A stretch of DNA of 64,000 nt from Calycina herbarum (lineage: Eukaryota; Ascomycota; Leotiomycetes; Helotiales; Pezizellaceae). The position numbers and the translations under genes were made by a program. The notes under the pieces were generated by a model. That model saw only the letters and a program-made list of their open reading frames with translations. It was not told where the DNA came from and made no database searches. Shown here one piece after another: positions 33,791 to 45,727 of this stretch (positions within the stretch are counted from its first letter, which is position 1; each line of letters opens with the position of its first letter). The DNA lies in NCBI GenBank assembly GCA_001414485.1, contig LLEY01000040.1, positions 310,001 to 374,000 on the forward strand. The letters run 5' to 3'.

Positions 33791-34234
33791 TGGCCATGCG
33801 TAAGCCGAGCTTATACCGCCATATTAAGGTACAAACTGTGACTTTTCCAAACCAGTGAAGTTAGTGTATTGCCTCATTGTGTTTAGTCGCGATTTCGTAT
33901 CCTTTTTCATGCTTAAAATCGAGTAGTGGGGGTGTGGTATGTGTCATAATTAATTGATGTTTTTGTAAGTTTGCTAAAAATCTAGGGTGCAAAAATAGCC
34001 TGTGTACACAGACCTGTGAGGATGAGCTCGTAAGGCTTCGTACACCCTACAGCGGGCGTTGGCGTGGGATTCATTTACCTTCCCCGCTTTCTCCTCTTCT
34101 ACTCGGTGTAGGCGTATTGGAACATGGTTGGGCTAAGTCGTTTTATCCTCTCGTTTCTGCAAAGTCACCTTCCCTTCTTGTCTACCTACATATTTTCCTG
34201 TTGGTATTCTTACTACGCCCTGTACCAACAAACT

Positions 34235-34305
34235 ACGTCACCACGACGTCACCGTTACGGGTTTCAGAGACGTCATCCTCAGACATATGAACGCTACATA
34301 TAAAG
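34235..34305 (+). promoter_or_regulatory. Three ACGTCA (CRE-type) sites and a TATA box
   Basis: ACGTCA occurs at 34235-34240, 34246-34251 and 34270-34275, and TATAAAG at 34299-34305, about 164, 153, 129 and 100 bp before the start codon at 34399. ACGTCA is the half-site/core bound by ATF/CREB-type bZIP factors (for example Atf1) in fungi. The spacing and TATA position are those of an inducible core promoter. Confidence 0.6.
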
Positions 34306-34398
34306 AGATATATCATCAAGCTGAAAAAAAACTCTAGTGCAAGGCAACAAAACATTATATTTCAAACCATAAATATACGCTCAGCAAAATTAGCCAAA

Positions 34399-34740
34399 AT
34401 GTCCAATTCGTATACGACCCCTCAATCGTCAACCTCAGACCTCAAACCAACGCGAAGCCCTTCTGACTCTAAATCCAACAAGCGCTCCGTTGGCGAAAAG
34501 ATTTTATCTGCTATGTTTGACGGTCCTTCCGGTACTAGATCCTCCAAGCTCGAGCGTGAGCTTCGTGAAAAGTGGGCAGAAGATAGGCTCGACATTCCAA
34601 GAACAGAGAAGGAAGAGAAAGCACGCCAAGTGAGGATTCAAACCAGGAGTGAGATGATGGGTGGCGGAGATGGTGTGCGAACGAACGATATGCAAAAGGA
34701 AGGTTGGGGTGGGGCGATGCTGGGCAACAACCATGCTTGA
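34399..34740 (+). CDS. Small Ser/Lys/Glu-rich protein, 113 residues, unknown function
   Basis: Uninterrupted single exon with a good start context (AGCCAAAATGTCC). Residues 1-35 are Ser/Thr/Pro/Lys-rich and disordered (PQSSTSDLKPTRSPSDSKSN); residues 36-80 look helical and charged (VGEKILSAMFDG, SSKLERELREKWAEDRLD, EKEEKARQVRI); the end is Gly-rich (GGGDGVR, EGWGGAMLGNN). No signal peptide or membrane segment. I do not recognise the family; similar small ascomycete proteins exist without known role. Codon use is normal and the promoter is well formed, so I think it is a real gene. It stands alone in the island between the two AT-rich blocks. Confidence 0.65.
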   Translation: MSNSYTTPQSSTSDLKPTRSPSDSKSNKRSVGEKILSAMFDGPSGTRSSKLERELREKWAEDRLDIPRTEKEEKARQVRIQTRSEMMGGGDGVRTNDMQKEGWGGAMLGNNHA

Positions 34741-37448
34741 GTGGAATTTGGATTTTAAGAATTGGTAAATTTCTTACGTGATTTAGTTTTTAAGGTCGAG
34801 GAATGGAAGATTTCAGAGACTATGAATAGAATCACCGCGCCACTAATGCCTTTTAATGTAACATTGCTGTTTGTGACAATATCAGTGAATCCAGTAGTAT
34901 TTGGAATATTGTACCACCAAAAGTTACGGTTGTAAAACCACTTTAATACGTACTATTTATACTGCATAAATCTCAAAAGTATTAAACATACGCACTACGA
35001 GTCTCAGTAGTATTTGAAGTAATACCATGGTATTACCGTAGTATTAAATGAGGCTCAAAATTAAGCTTTTTACCCCGGATTTCCACCCCACTTTATTTCC
35101 AGCCTTCATTCTTGCAACTATATAGCACAACAACCAACCTAAATTGTTGGACTGAAATGACACAAAAGTGATTGATTGATTCTGGAACTGGGAGTGGCTA
35201 CATAGGCCTTATATACAGGGGAAAAGGGGGGGGCTGCCAAGTCCTGTTACAACCCGAGTGGGGCGTAACACATGTAGATACAGCATAACATAAATATATG
35301 TAGCTGAATATTTAGGGTTGTAGCCCTAGCTTAATAGAGTATTTTAAAAAAGAATCATATAAATAGCTCTTAAATTAAGCTCAAGAAATGCTGTCTGGGT
35401 GAGGATGGTGAAAGTAGACCGTGCGAGATGATGAACTTCAACAACACTACAACTAAATAAGTTAACTACACCCTCAATTTAATAGCTATAATAGCTTAAA
35501 CTAGTGTATTCTAATACCTTTAATATACTCTTTAAAGCTATAAGCTTAAAATAAACCTTTCAGAGAAAAGTTTAGTTAACCTTATATCTTAGAAGAAATA
35601 TCCTGTAAAAATAATTATTTAATTAATTAATTAGAAATTAAATCACTACATGATGAGTTTTAATCCAAAAAAATACTTATATAGACTCGAAATGAAGCCC
35701 TAAGTTAGGGCTTTCTAAAACTGTTAGAATTATCAAATTCTATTTAGAGACTATCTTTCAATCGTGCTAAGAGTAAATTAGCTTTTCGTGATTAATTTTG
35801 CCTCAAATCGCGGATCCCACGCATTTCACCACGTCCAGGTAAAACAAGCCCAGAACTCTCAGGCACTTTAGCGTAGTGATTGCAATCTCTTTTAGCCTTG
35901 AAAAGTTGTATAAAAGTACGCTCTTTAAAAATAATTTAAGTATGCAAAAGCTCAATTATATGTTAATTAAGTTTGCATTTAAGTGCTAGAATTATTCAAG
36001 TGTTATTAGTAGAGCTCTGATAAAGTGAGGTAGGCGTCAAAGCGGCCTCGCATGCACCCTAACCTACACTTCGCAGCTCTCTCATTTTCTCAACAACCAC
36101 CACGATTTATTAAATAAGCACTATATGTATAATAATAAGAAGGTTCTTTAGTAAAAGGAATAATGTAGACTGCTACCAGAAATGGTGGTTGATGTAGTGA
36201 AAATGGGGGAGGAAATAATTAGAGAGCAAGTTCGCTCCTCTTAAAAAGATTCAAAAGCTCAAAGAAGTGGGTGGAGTGGTTCCAAATGTTTTTAGAATGT
36301 GGAAAACCTATTTGAATATTAGTGATGAATCCATCTGGTTAGGATGTGTTGTGGATATTGATTTAAATTGAGTGGGGTAGTCAAGCGGGTGGTCAAATTA
36401 AGCGAGGTGGTCAGGGTAATAATTCAGCGGGTGATCATGTAACAATTTAGTAAGGTGCTTATAGTGATCATATTTAGTCAGGTCAACGGAGGTTGCGAAG
36501 TAAGGGCATAGCACCAACTGACGCAGTTTCTCTTGCGATCCCCAAATTTTCCTTGTCTCCAAAAGTCGATATTCGTTCTTGACCAATCACATCACACGTG
36601 CTGGCACTCAGAGCAAAGTAACTTGTTCTCCGAATGGTTACTTTGCTCCGAGTCCCAGGAAATACACTCCTATTGGCTCTAGAAGATCTTAGTGGAGCGC
36701 AAACCATAACCCGAGATATGAATGGATCGCTGTCACGTTTCTTAACCACCAACATTCTACCTCACTCGATAAAAACAATAGCAACATGCATGATCTAGAT
36801 TAGCTGATTGGCAGTGTCCAAGAGCTACTCGCGGCCCTTGTTAAGGCAAAGGCTACAGTTTGTGTATGCTCCCGAGACAAGCGCTCTTTCCATATGTACA
36901 AACAGACAATATCTGCACATCTCGCGGTAAGTACGGGCACGGGAACGGATCGGGAATCTGAAACTTAGGAATTGATATTGCGTTTGCCTTCATCGCTCTC
37001 CAAGGCGAAAGAGGACTATCCCTGTACAATTCGTTTGCAGAGCCTGTCTAGCTTGATTTGCTCCACTTAGGCCTCGGCTGAAGTGGTAAACGTAGGGCTC
37101 TCAACAATATTAATACATATCAATTTCAATATTATCTGATCATCCCTTCCTGATCCATACCCTATGGTAGAATCAAAGACCGCAACGACTACGCAATTCT
37201 TCAACTCCAGACTCATGCATTTGAGATCTGGACAACAACACTAAACCTGTAAGCATTATCGACGAGACGCTTACGGTGACATGATGGATGCCTAACATTT
37301 GACAGTATCCTCGTCGCTACTCGAAGTACGACATCGATCCAAGATCTAAGTTAGCAATCGTACCTCTGTCAAAGCATAAAAAATGGCATGCATAGAAATA
37401 AAGGGGAGTGTTCTCAACACGCCTTTCAACACTTTTGCAACGTCGTAA
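34741..37448. other. 2.7-kb gene-free stretch inside the island
   Basis: Moderately AT-rich, without supported genes. It includes runs of AGTATT/TACCGTAGTATT text near 34890-35050, a GC-rich inverted pair TGTTAC ... GTAACA near 35243-35270 that could be a retroelement end, a 19-bp palindrome at 35695-35713 and the large inverted repeat at 36601. Minus-strand frames at 36398-36755 overlap the inverted repeat and lack protein character. Confidence 0.4.
36601..36658. repeat. Inverted repeat with 22-bp arms and 14-nt loop
   Basis: Arms 36601-36622 and 36637-36658 pair with two mismatches; the inner 12 bp (GAGCAAAGTAAC / GTTACTTTGCTC) pair perfectly. Function unknown. Confidence 0.8.
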
Positions 37449-38152
37449 GTATTCCAGCTTACCAACCGCCATTTTACTAAAGATGACGGCAGGCTTCTTC
37501 CCCTCTATTCTGGGCCCGAAGTTGAGATCCGTGTTGGATCTGCCAGTCATGAATACAGACTCCCGAAAGCCCTCCTCTGTACGCAGGTCCCATACTTTGC
37601 AGCTATGTTCCAAGAAGAACGTTTTGAGGAGGGCGCCAAGCTGTCGGCTACACTAGAGGAGATAGATGGTGTGGTTTCACTCGAAGCTTCGAAATGCTAG
37701 TGCAGTGGGTGTGCCATAACCGTATCGTCTTTGGCGACTCACCTCCTGTCGAAGCGATTGTTGCATCAATCGAATTTGCAAGGCTCGCGGATATGTACTC
37801 TATTAAGGGCCTGGAGTCACTGATGGCAGAACACATCAAACAGATCATCCTAGCCAACAAGCCTGATCCAAGCGGTTTTGGCCATCGACTCACGCTTGAG
37901 CACATTAATTCAGGCGTGCTTTTGCCAGAGGGACATTCTGTACGGAAGATGCTTGCATCAGCAGTGGTCAAAGGATATCTTCTTCGTGACCACCATCAGT
38001 TTTTCAAGGATATCCAAGGGTTACCGGATTTCGCGGTTGATCTCTTAAGAGAGGTGAAAGTTGCTCTAAATACTCTTGAAGCAGAGAAGCGGGGTATGAC
38101 GTTTGAAGACCCTTTCAGTGGGCAGAGGATAAACCTTAATAGTGGATATTGA
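37449..38152 (+). pseudogene. BTB/POZ domain protein gene with a frameshift
   Basis: The first part (frame open from 37449) reads GPEVEIRVGSASHEYRLPKA, LLCTQVPYFAAMFQEERFEEG and LEEIDGVVS: a BTB domain, normally a dimerisation and protein-interaction module. At 37680-37682 one base is missing; the text goes on in the next frame as RSFEMLVQWV, IVFGDSPPVEAIVASIEFA, RLADMYSIKGLESLMAEHI and then the C-terminal region FAVDLLREVKVALNTLEAE and DPFSGQRINLNSGY, stop at 38152. Family members read IDGVLSVRSF at the junction, so a single-base deletion explains it; no intron is possible over this distance. No ATG is found in frame before the BTB part; an upstream exon is possible. The arrangement is that of the fungal BTB expansions in Helotiales. 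If the missing base is a sequencing error, the gene is real. Confidence 0.75.
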
Positions 38153-38535
38153 GATTATGTACGGTTCGGATGCGGAACGTCTGGGCTTTGGAGAAGATCT
38201 CGTGAAGTGTTTTGCAAGGCTTTGTAAAACTAGTCAATCATGAGATTCCTAACATAGCAATCTAGAATGTTTTTGACTGGGTTCTTTTACTATGTTCTTG
38301 TCAAGATTATGAGTGCGCGGAAGTTATATTGATGAAATAGTGGGTAAAAGTGATGGTATTGATGGCTATTCTGAGATGTCGATGGATGAAGTGGGTAGTT
38401 ATTGTGGGTTCAGGACCCACGAATATATATATACCCTGAAATGGCTTATTCAGCACACTCGTGATGCTCTAAATCCTGACAGTTCTCTGGTTCAACTACT
38501 GGTTGACGACTGAGGGGAGACTTTTATAAGCCCTA
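38153..38535. other. Spacer between BTB pseudogene and MADS-like gene
   Basis: A plus frame of 66 codons (38313-38513, SYIDEIVGKSDGIDG) starts ATG but has no neighbours or motifs that support it. Otherwise nothing is seen. Confidence 0.35.
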
Positions 38536-38823
38536 TCACCCTACTTCTCGAGATGATGCGGCAGAAAATTCCGTGGGATAGGATACGAGTTTTTCTGATT
38601 GAAGATTAGTTATAAATCTGTCGTATACCAAGTTCCTTACAATTTCTGCCCATTGTGGCCACCAAGACTCGTCATCAATTGAGCGGTACGTGGTGATTCG
38701 ATCTCCTTTGCGAATAAATAAAGCCACCTCAAACCCAGGAATGGTTCCTAACTCATAGGCTTTTTTAACGAGAGTCCCTTTCCTTCTTGATGCCCCCTTC
38801 TGTCGGTTCCTTATAGATGTCAT
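38536..38823 (-). CDS. Short MADS-box-like protein, 95 residues
   Basis: An intact single-exon frame. Residues 6-55 follow the MADS box pattern: NRQKGASRRKGTLVKKAYEL (family: [20 protein letters not shown]), then GTIPGFEVALFIRKGDRITT and YRSID, where the family has cysteine and acidic residues before EVALII. The basic N-terminal half would contact the minor groove of a CArG-type site; the strand EVALFIRKGD would be in the dimer core. The protein ends about 40 residues after the box (WWPQWAEIVRNLVYD) without an activation domain. It may act as a dimerisation partner, or be a fragment derived from a longer gene. The usual conserved Cys and Asp in the middle of the box are replaced (PGF). Position at the border of the second AT-rich block suggests an accessory gene. 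Confidence 0.65.
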   Translation of the reverse strand: MTSIRNRQKGASRRKGTLVKKAYELGTIPGFEVALFIRKGDRITTYRSIDDESWWPQWAEIVRNLVYDRFITNLQSEKLVSYPTEFSAASSREVG

Positions 38824-38990
38824 TGTCGATATTTAGAGAATGTTGGAAAGGAAATTATGCTTTATACAGGTTAGAGTCATTACTTTGTGCCTCATATTTG
38901 ATAGCATCATAATCAAGTATGATTGGGGTGACGCTATCAAAATAGTAACCCTAGTCAGCAAGCATATAACCACTTAATTTAGTTTCATTC

Positions 38991-39177
38991 AGAAGTACAA
39001 TTTATTTAGAAGTACAACTTATTTCGAAGTATAATTTATTTAGAAATATAATTTATTTAGAAGTATAATTTATTTAGAAGTATAATTAGTTTAGAAGTAT
39101 ATTTTATTTAAAAGTATAATTTATTTAGAAGTATAATTAATTTAGAAGTATAACTTATTCAGTTATACTTCTAAATA
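38991..39177 (+). repeat. 17-bp AT minisatellite ending in a hairpin
   Basis: Ten units of 17 bp, consensus AGAAGTATAATTTATTT, at 38991-39160. Directly after the last unit the text AGTTATACTTCT is the inverse of AGAAGTATAACT in that unit, giving a 12-bp perfect stem with a 5-nt loop (TATTC). It lies at the border of AT-rich block 2. Confidence 0.9.
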
Positions 39178-40243
39178 ATCTAACTAAATAATAATCAAAT
39201 TTAAGCGAGGTAGTAAGGTAGTAAGATAGTAACCTAAACTATCTTAATTAGCTCTCTTTTTACTAGCCTAGATATATAACCTTGCTTTCTATTTAGATTA
39301 AGAACTAAGTTAAGATATAAAATATTAGAGAGAAAAGAATCTTATATAATAAGCTTGTTAACTTCAAAGACATAGCTTAGATAGCTATTAAATATTTAAC
39401 ATTTCTATATCTAAGCTAGTAAGTCGATAGAAAGATTATTAAGTAGTTATTAAGAGATTTCAAGAGTAAAAGATATAGACTAGAGAGACTAGACTACTGA
39501 ATTCTAGTAATTATTAATAACTTAGTATTAGAAGCGGTACTAGAAAAGATATTAATAAGTGTTAATACTTTCAAAGCTAATACTAGTAATACGCCTATTC
39601 TATATCTAGACTAAGTAATACTAGAATACCTTTATAGATAATATAGAGTTCTTACTACGTAGGAGTATAATCCGACAAATAGGTAGTAGATAGTAGATCT
39701 TTATTAAGATAGTTAGTTTATTTAATTTACTATCTAACTATACTAATAATATACTAGGTCTTAATAAGAATACTAAGTAAGCGCTTTAAAAGAGGTACTA
39801 TTATTCTATAAAGTATAACTCTAGTGAAATATTCCGCTATATACGGCTCTATTAATATAACTAAGATACCTCTAGAGTTAAACGTTAGCGAGGAAGGCTT
39901 ACTCTCTTCTAAGATAGCTTACTTATAAAACTATTAAAACGAGTTATACTTGTCGAGGTATTAGACTCTGTTCTATATATCTAGAGCTTCTAAAGAGGTT
40001 TCTATCTAAGCTCTCTCGATATTCTTTTATTTCTAAAATATAATAAGATAAGTCTATATAGTCGCTTTAAAGAACAATCCTAACGTAACATAGGAGATTA
40101 TATAATATATTCTATATATAAAAATAATTTAGACTTGTATTTTCAAAGACGATATAGTAGTATTAATAAAAACTGATTCTACTACTATTTAAGCGATATA
40201 GTCGAGGGCTCCGGCTTTATCGAAGTCTAACTTTGAATATATT

Positions 40244-42130
40244 TATAATAGTTTATACCTGATAAGTACTTAGTCTACTAACCTTCGTATAAAACGTAAC
40301 TACGCGACTTAGAACGTAGGTTAATATAAGATTATAATCGGACGTCTAGATAATATATAATTATATATAGCTTATACGTAGCTTCTATAAAACTCTCTTC
40401 CTTCGTACGTAGAATTAGACTTTCTTTCTTAGTTAATTCTCTTTATAATAAGACTATCTTATTTATTAACCTTATTATATTTAGCTTATAATATTAGAAT
40501 TAACTCTTCTCTCTTATATTTACTTATTAAGTACGTTAGATAAACTATATATAGTAGATTCTACGAACCTCTTTTCTTATATATATCGTATAAGTACGAA
40601 AATCCTTTATAATTAAGATATATAGTCTTATATAGAAATATATAGTTTTATATAATAGCTTTAAGTATATAAGCAACGGCTATAAATATAGTTTAAATAA
40701 AACGAACGAATAAATAATAAAGATATATAGTCTTCTATAATAGTCTAAAGTATATAGTAGACGACTATAAGCATAATAGAGAACATAAGTATAGTAGACA
40801 TATAAAGACCTCTAAAGTAGTTAATAGACATATTTAACTAGTAGTAGCGAGAAATATAACTTCTTATTAAAAGTTAAAATAAATCTATAATAAGCTTTTC
40901 TAACTAGTAAGACGAAGCCTTTATAAGACTCGAAGAAAGACTTTCCTTCTTTAAAAGAAACGAAACCACCTCTCTATAACCTACGTCTACTTCGATACTA
41001 GCCTTAGTTATAAATACTAATCGTAGGTTAAAACACTGTCTTCTATATCTAGAAAGGTACGACAGAAGTATATCTAACCTCTTTCTTTAATTTAAAAGCC
41101 TTCTATAAGAGAAACTAGAAATCAACGGTCTATTAATTAGATAAGAAAAAGAAAGAGTCTAATATACTTTTAGAAGACTCTTAAGAGATATAGCTATAAG
41201 AATCTTCTTCTAGATAGAATATACTTACTTAGAGAATAAGTTTATAGTCTTAGAATTTATAAAACAGCTTTGTATAGTATTCTATAACCCTCGGTTATAG
41301 TAAAAAGCGCTTAACTAGATTAACTATACGAAATAAGGCTAGCGGCCTTTTAGCGAATCTTAGAAGCTTCTAGCTAGAGATAAGACAACGTAATTAAGAA
41401 AAGCTACTTAAAAGCTACTCTTAGTATAAAGCTAATTACTATAACTATTAGTATCTAAGAAGATAGTACCTACGATAGGTATTATAGATAATTATAAATA
41501 ATTACTAATTAGTTAAACGAAGTTCCTAAACTTATAGCTTAGCGAACGAAAAAGCTATAGATAACTCTATCTATAGTAATATACGAACTAAAGAATAGTT
41601 CCTTATATAATATAATAGACTAGTAACCTACGATATCAGTCTCCTCTACTCGACTAAAGAAACTACGATAGAGCTTTAACGAAGTTATTATCGAAAGAAG
41701 AAGCTTAGGCTTTTGTCTAAGATATAGACTTAAAGAACACCGAGTTAGAGACTATTATATAAAGATAAAGTACGTTATAAAGAAAGTATCTCTTAAACGA
41801 ATAGATAAGAAAGTTTAAGTAGCCTCTATCTAAAAAGAAAACAAAGACGTTAAAGGAAAAGATATTAAAGATAAAGAAAGGATTAAGAAATTCTTTAACT
41901 CTAATAAGTTAGAAAAAGAATAGCTTTTAGTAAAAACCGCTATTAGAAGTAAAAGAAGGTTTTAAAAGAAGTAGTAGAAGAATAGATTTAGTTCTAAGAG
42001 AAGTTAATAGACAGCTTTCTATTTTTAGTTTCTATATTAGTTAATATAAAGTGTTTTATAAAGACTCTTCTTAACTCTAGATATTTATCGATTAGCTTCT
42101 TCTTTACTATTTAGAATAACTTTTAGTATA
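40244..42130 (+). mobile_element. Gypsy family G1, copy a: LTR plus gag
   Basis: Starts TATAATAGTTTATACC, like 42131, and has an LTR of a few hundred bp followed by a gag-like region (about 40840-42120) that matches 42800-44090 of copy b. It stops in the text TTTTAGTATA, where copy b begins; copy b itself has the uninterrupted continuation at about 44100. So copy b was inserted into copy a. Confidence 0.7.
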
Positions 42131-45100
42131 TATAACAGTTTATACCCGAAGAAGTACTCGGTCTACCGACCTTCGTATAATACGTAACCTCACGTGACCT
42201 CACGTAATAACCTCGGTAAATCACCTTACTAATCTATAATAAGAGCTTAAGAAACTACCTTAGTAAATACCTCGGTAATAAGAAATAACGAAAGCTATAA
42301 CGAAAGCTATAATAAGAGCTATAATAATATCTTAGTTTCTTATAAGCTTATACTTACTAAGGAACCTCGAAGTAAGAGATATAAGACCTCTTCTCTCGTA
42401 CGTAGAATAGACTTCTTCTCTTTTCTTTCTTAGTTAATTCTTCTTATAATAAGATAACCTTATCTATTAACCTTTTTATATTCGGTCTATAATATTAGAA
42501 TTAACTTATCCTTTCTTATATTCCTTTATTAAGTACGTCGGACGAACTATATATAGTAGATTCTACGAACCTACTTATATATATAGTATACGTACGAAAA
42601 TCCTTTATAGTTAAGATATATAGTCTTATATAGAAATACACGGTTTTATATAACAGCTTTAAGTATCAGCGGCGGCTATAAACACGGAAATACACGGTTT
42701 TATATAATAGTCTTAAGTATATAAGCGGCGGCTATAAATAAGATAGAAGACGTAAGTATAGTAAACGTATAAGAACCTCTATAATAGTTAATAGACATGT
42801 TTAATCAGTAGTAGCGAGAAATACAGCTTCTTACTAAAAGTTAAAACTAATTAATAGCGAACCTTTCTAGCTAATAAGACGAGGCTCTTATAAGGCTCGA
42901 AGTAAGACTTTCTTCTACTAAAGATATAGAAGGAACTACTTCTCTATAACCTACGTCTACTTCGACTCTAGCTACGAATACTAGTAGTAAGCTAAAATAC
43001 TACCTTCTATACTTAGAAAGATATAATAGAAGTACGCCTAACCTCTTTTCTTAATTTAAAGAGCTTTTATAAGCGAAGCTAGAAATAGATAGTCCGTCGA
43101 TTAGAGAAGAGAAAGAGAGAGTTTAGTATATCTTTAGACGACTTTCAAAAGACGTAGCTATAAGGATTTTTCTCTAGATAGAATACGCTCGCTTATAAAG
43201 CAAGTTTATAGTTTTAGAATTTATAGAATAGCTTTATACTACGTTCCGTAACCCTAGACTATAGTAAAAAGTACTTAGCTAGATTAACTAAACAAAGTAA
43301 GACTAACGGCCTTTTAGCGAATTTCTTAATAAATTCGATCAGCTAATCTTAGAAGCTTCTAGCTAAGAATAAAATAACGTAATTAAGAAGAGCTACTTAA
43401 AAGCCGCTCTTAGTATAAAGCTAATTACTATAACTATTAGTATCTAAGAAGATAGTACCTACGATAGATATTATAAATAATTATAAATAATTACTAACTA
43501 GCTAAACAAAGTCGCTAAACTTATAGCTTAGTAAACAAAGAAGCTATAAACGACTTTACCTAGAGTTATATATAAACTAAAAGACAGTTTCTTATATAAT
43601 ATAATAGACTAGTAACTAACGATAGTAGTCTTCTCTACTTAACTAAAGAAACTATAATAGAGCTTAGACGAAGTTCTTACTAAAAGATAAAGCTTAAGTC
43701 TTTACCTAAGATATAGACTTAAAGAATACTAAGTCTAGAATTATAAGACAAAGATAAAGTAGATAACAAAGAAAGCAGCTCTTAAACAAATAAAGAAGGT
43801 CTAGACAGCTTCTATCTAGAAGAAAGACGAAGATAGTAAAGAAAAAGAAGGAATCAAAGAGGTCTCTAACTCTAACGATTTAGAAAAAGAATAGCTTCTA
43901 GTAAAAGACGTTATTAGAAGCGAAAGAAGGTTTTAAAAGAAGTAGCTAAAGAATAGATTAAGTTCTAAGAGAAGTTAATAAATAGTTCTCTATTTTTAGT
44001 TTCTATATTTATTAATAAAGAATATTTTATAAAGACTGTTCTTAACTCTAGATATTTATTATATAGACTTATTAGCTCCTTCTTTACTATCTAGAATAAC
44101 TTTTAGTATATTTCTATCTTCTCTTAAGAGCTTTCTAGATTTAATACTCTTTTAGATAATATAGTAATAGAAGTTACTACTGTTTTATTAAACATCGATA
44201 GATATTATAAAGCTAGATCGTTTCTCTATATTATTTCTTACTTAGAGTTATATAATATAATTCTAAGACTTCTCTAGATTATTAAATAAGACGCTTAAAT
44301 TAATAGTCTTATATTTAAATATCTTATTTTCTTAATAAATACGCTTATATAGAATTAAGCTAAAATTTTAGAAATAAGTAGCTTTTTAAATAATAACGAA
44401 TAAGTCTTATTTAAATATATAAGTATTTTTAGCTAGCTTATAAGATATTACTAAAACTTTTAAAAAGACGAAGAAGACGAAAACAGATTCTTAAACAAAG
44501 CTACTACTATAGTTCTAGGATTATCTTAGCGCCTTTAGCTTAAAAGACTTAGATAAGATATCTCCTTTATAAGATAATAGAATAGATTATTAGATTAAAC
44601 TTATAAAAGAAGATAGAAAGGAAGCTACGGTCTCTTAGAAGCTACTCTATAATATATTATATAATAAACTCCTTATTCTTTAAAGAACGCTTATAGAGTA
44701 TATAGATAAAGGCTATATTTAAGTTAGTAACTCTTCTACTACTACTTCTATACTATTTATATAAAAACTAGAAGAAGGTCTATAGTTTTATATCGATTAC
44801 TATACTCTAAATAAAGTTATATAAAAGAACTAGTACTTACTTCTTCTAATCTATAAAATCTTATAATAAGCTACTAAGGTAAAATAGTATATAAAACTCG
44901 ATATAAGCTAGGCTTTTTACTAAATCTAGATCGTAGAAGAGAACGAATAGAAGATAGCTTTTTATATAAGATATAGATTATATAAATAGTTAGTTACCTG
45001 TTTTAGACTTATAAACGTACTAAGTACGTTTTAAAGATATATTAACTAGATACTATAGAAATACCTTAATAACTTCTACTCTACTTACGTAGACGATATT

Positions 45101-45727
45101 CTAATCTTTATAAATAGAACTTTTAAAGAATATAAAGACTAAGTTAAGTATATTATAAAGAAGCTTAAAGAAGTAAGACTCTTTCTTAATATTAATAAAT
45201 ACGAATTCTTAGTTACTTAGATAAAGTATCTAAGGTTTATCTTTAATATTAACTTAAGAGTAGAAATAGATCTAGAAAAGATAAAGGTAATCCTAGACTA
45301 AGAAGTACTTATAATAGTTAAGGCTATATAAAGCTTTCTTAGCTTTATAAACTTCTACTAAAAATTTATTAAAAACTATTCTAATATTATAAGACCTCTT
45401 ATAAAACTTACTTATAAGGAATATATATTTACGTAGATAAATAAATATTAAGATATTTTTAAATAACTTAAGTATATATTTACTATAGCTCTAGCTCTTA
45501 TATAATTCGATTATAAAAGATAAATAATTATTAAAATAAACTCTTCTAGCTAGTATATTAGTAATAGGCTTATATAATATAACGACGAAGAACTCTTATA
45601 ACTTTATATCTTCTTTTTAAAAAAGAACTTATCTATTAAATATAACTACGAAATCTATAATAAGAAGATACTAGCTATTATATAGTACTTAGAAGCTTAG
45701 AATCCCGAGTTATAAAGCGTAGATAGC
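42131..45727 (+). mobile_element. Gypsy family G1, copy b: LTR, gag, RT, partial RNase H
   Basis: Starts TATAACAGTTTATACCCG. Gag-like region about 42800-44000. From about 44640 the text reads reverse transcriptase: LEEGLxFYIDYYTLNKVI, NNFYSTYVDDILIF (intact YVDD at about 45075-45095), KKLKEVRLFLNINKYEF, and a connection/RNase H stretch with SFLSFINFY-KFIKNYSNI, INSSSQYISNRLI and KKILAIIQYLEA near 45640-45700. It ends after NPEL-SVD at about 45727, where Copia gag begins. Integrase and 3' LTR are missing. Stops throughout. Confidence 0.8.

Noticed and set aside
35695..35713. Perfect palindrome AAGCCCTAA-G-TTAGGGCTT, telomere-like words back to back
   Set aside because: Only a single CCCTAA/TTAGGG pair; no array, so an ancient telomere fusion is not supported.
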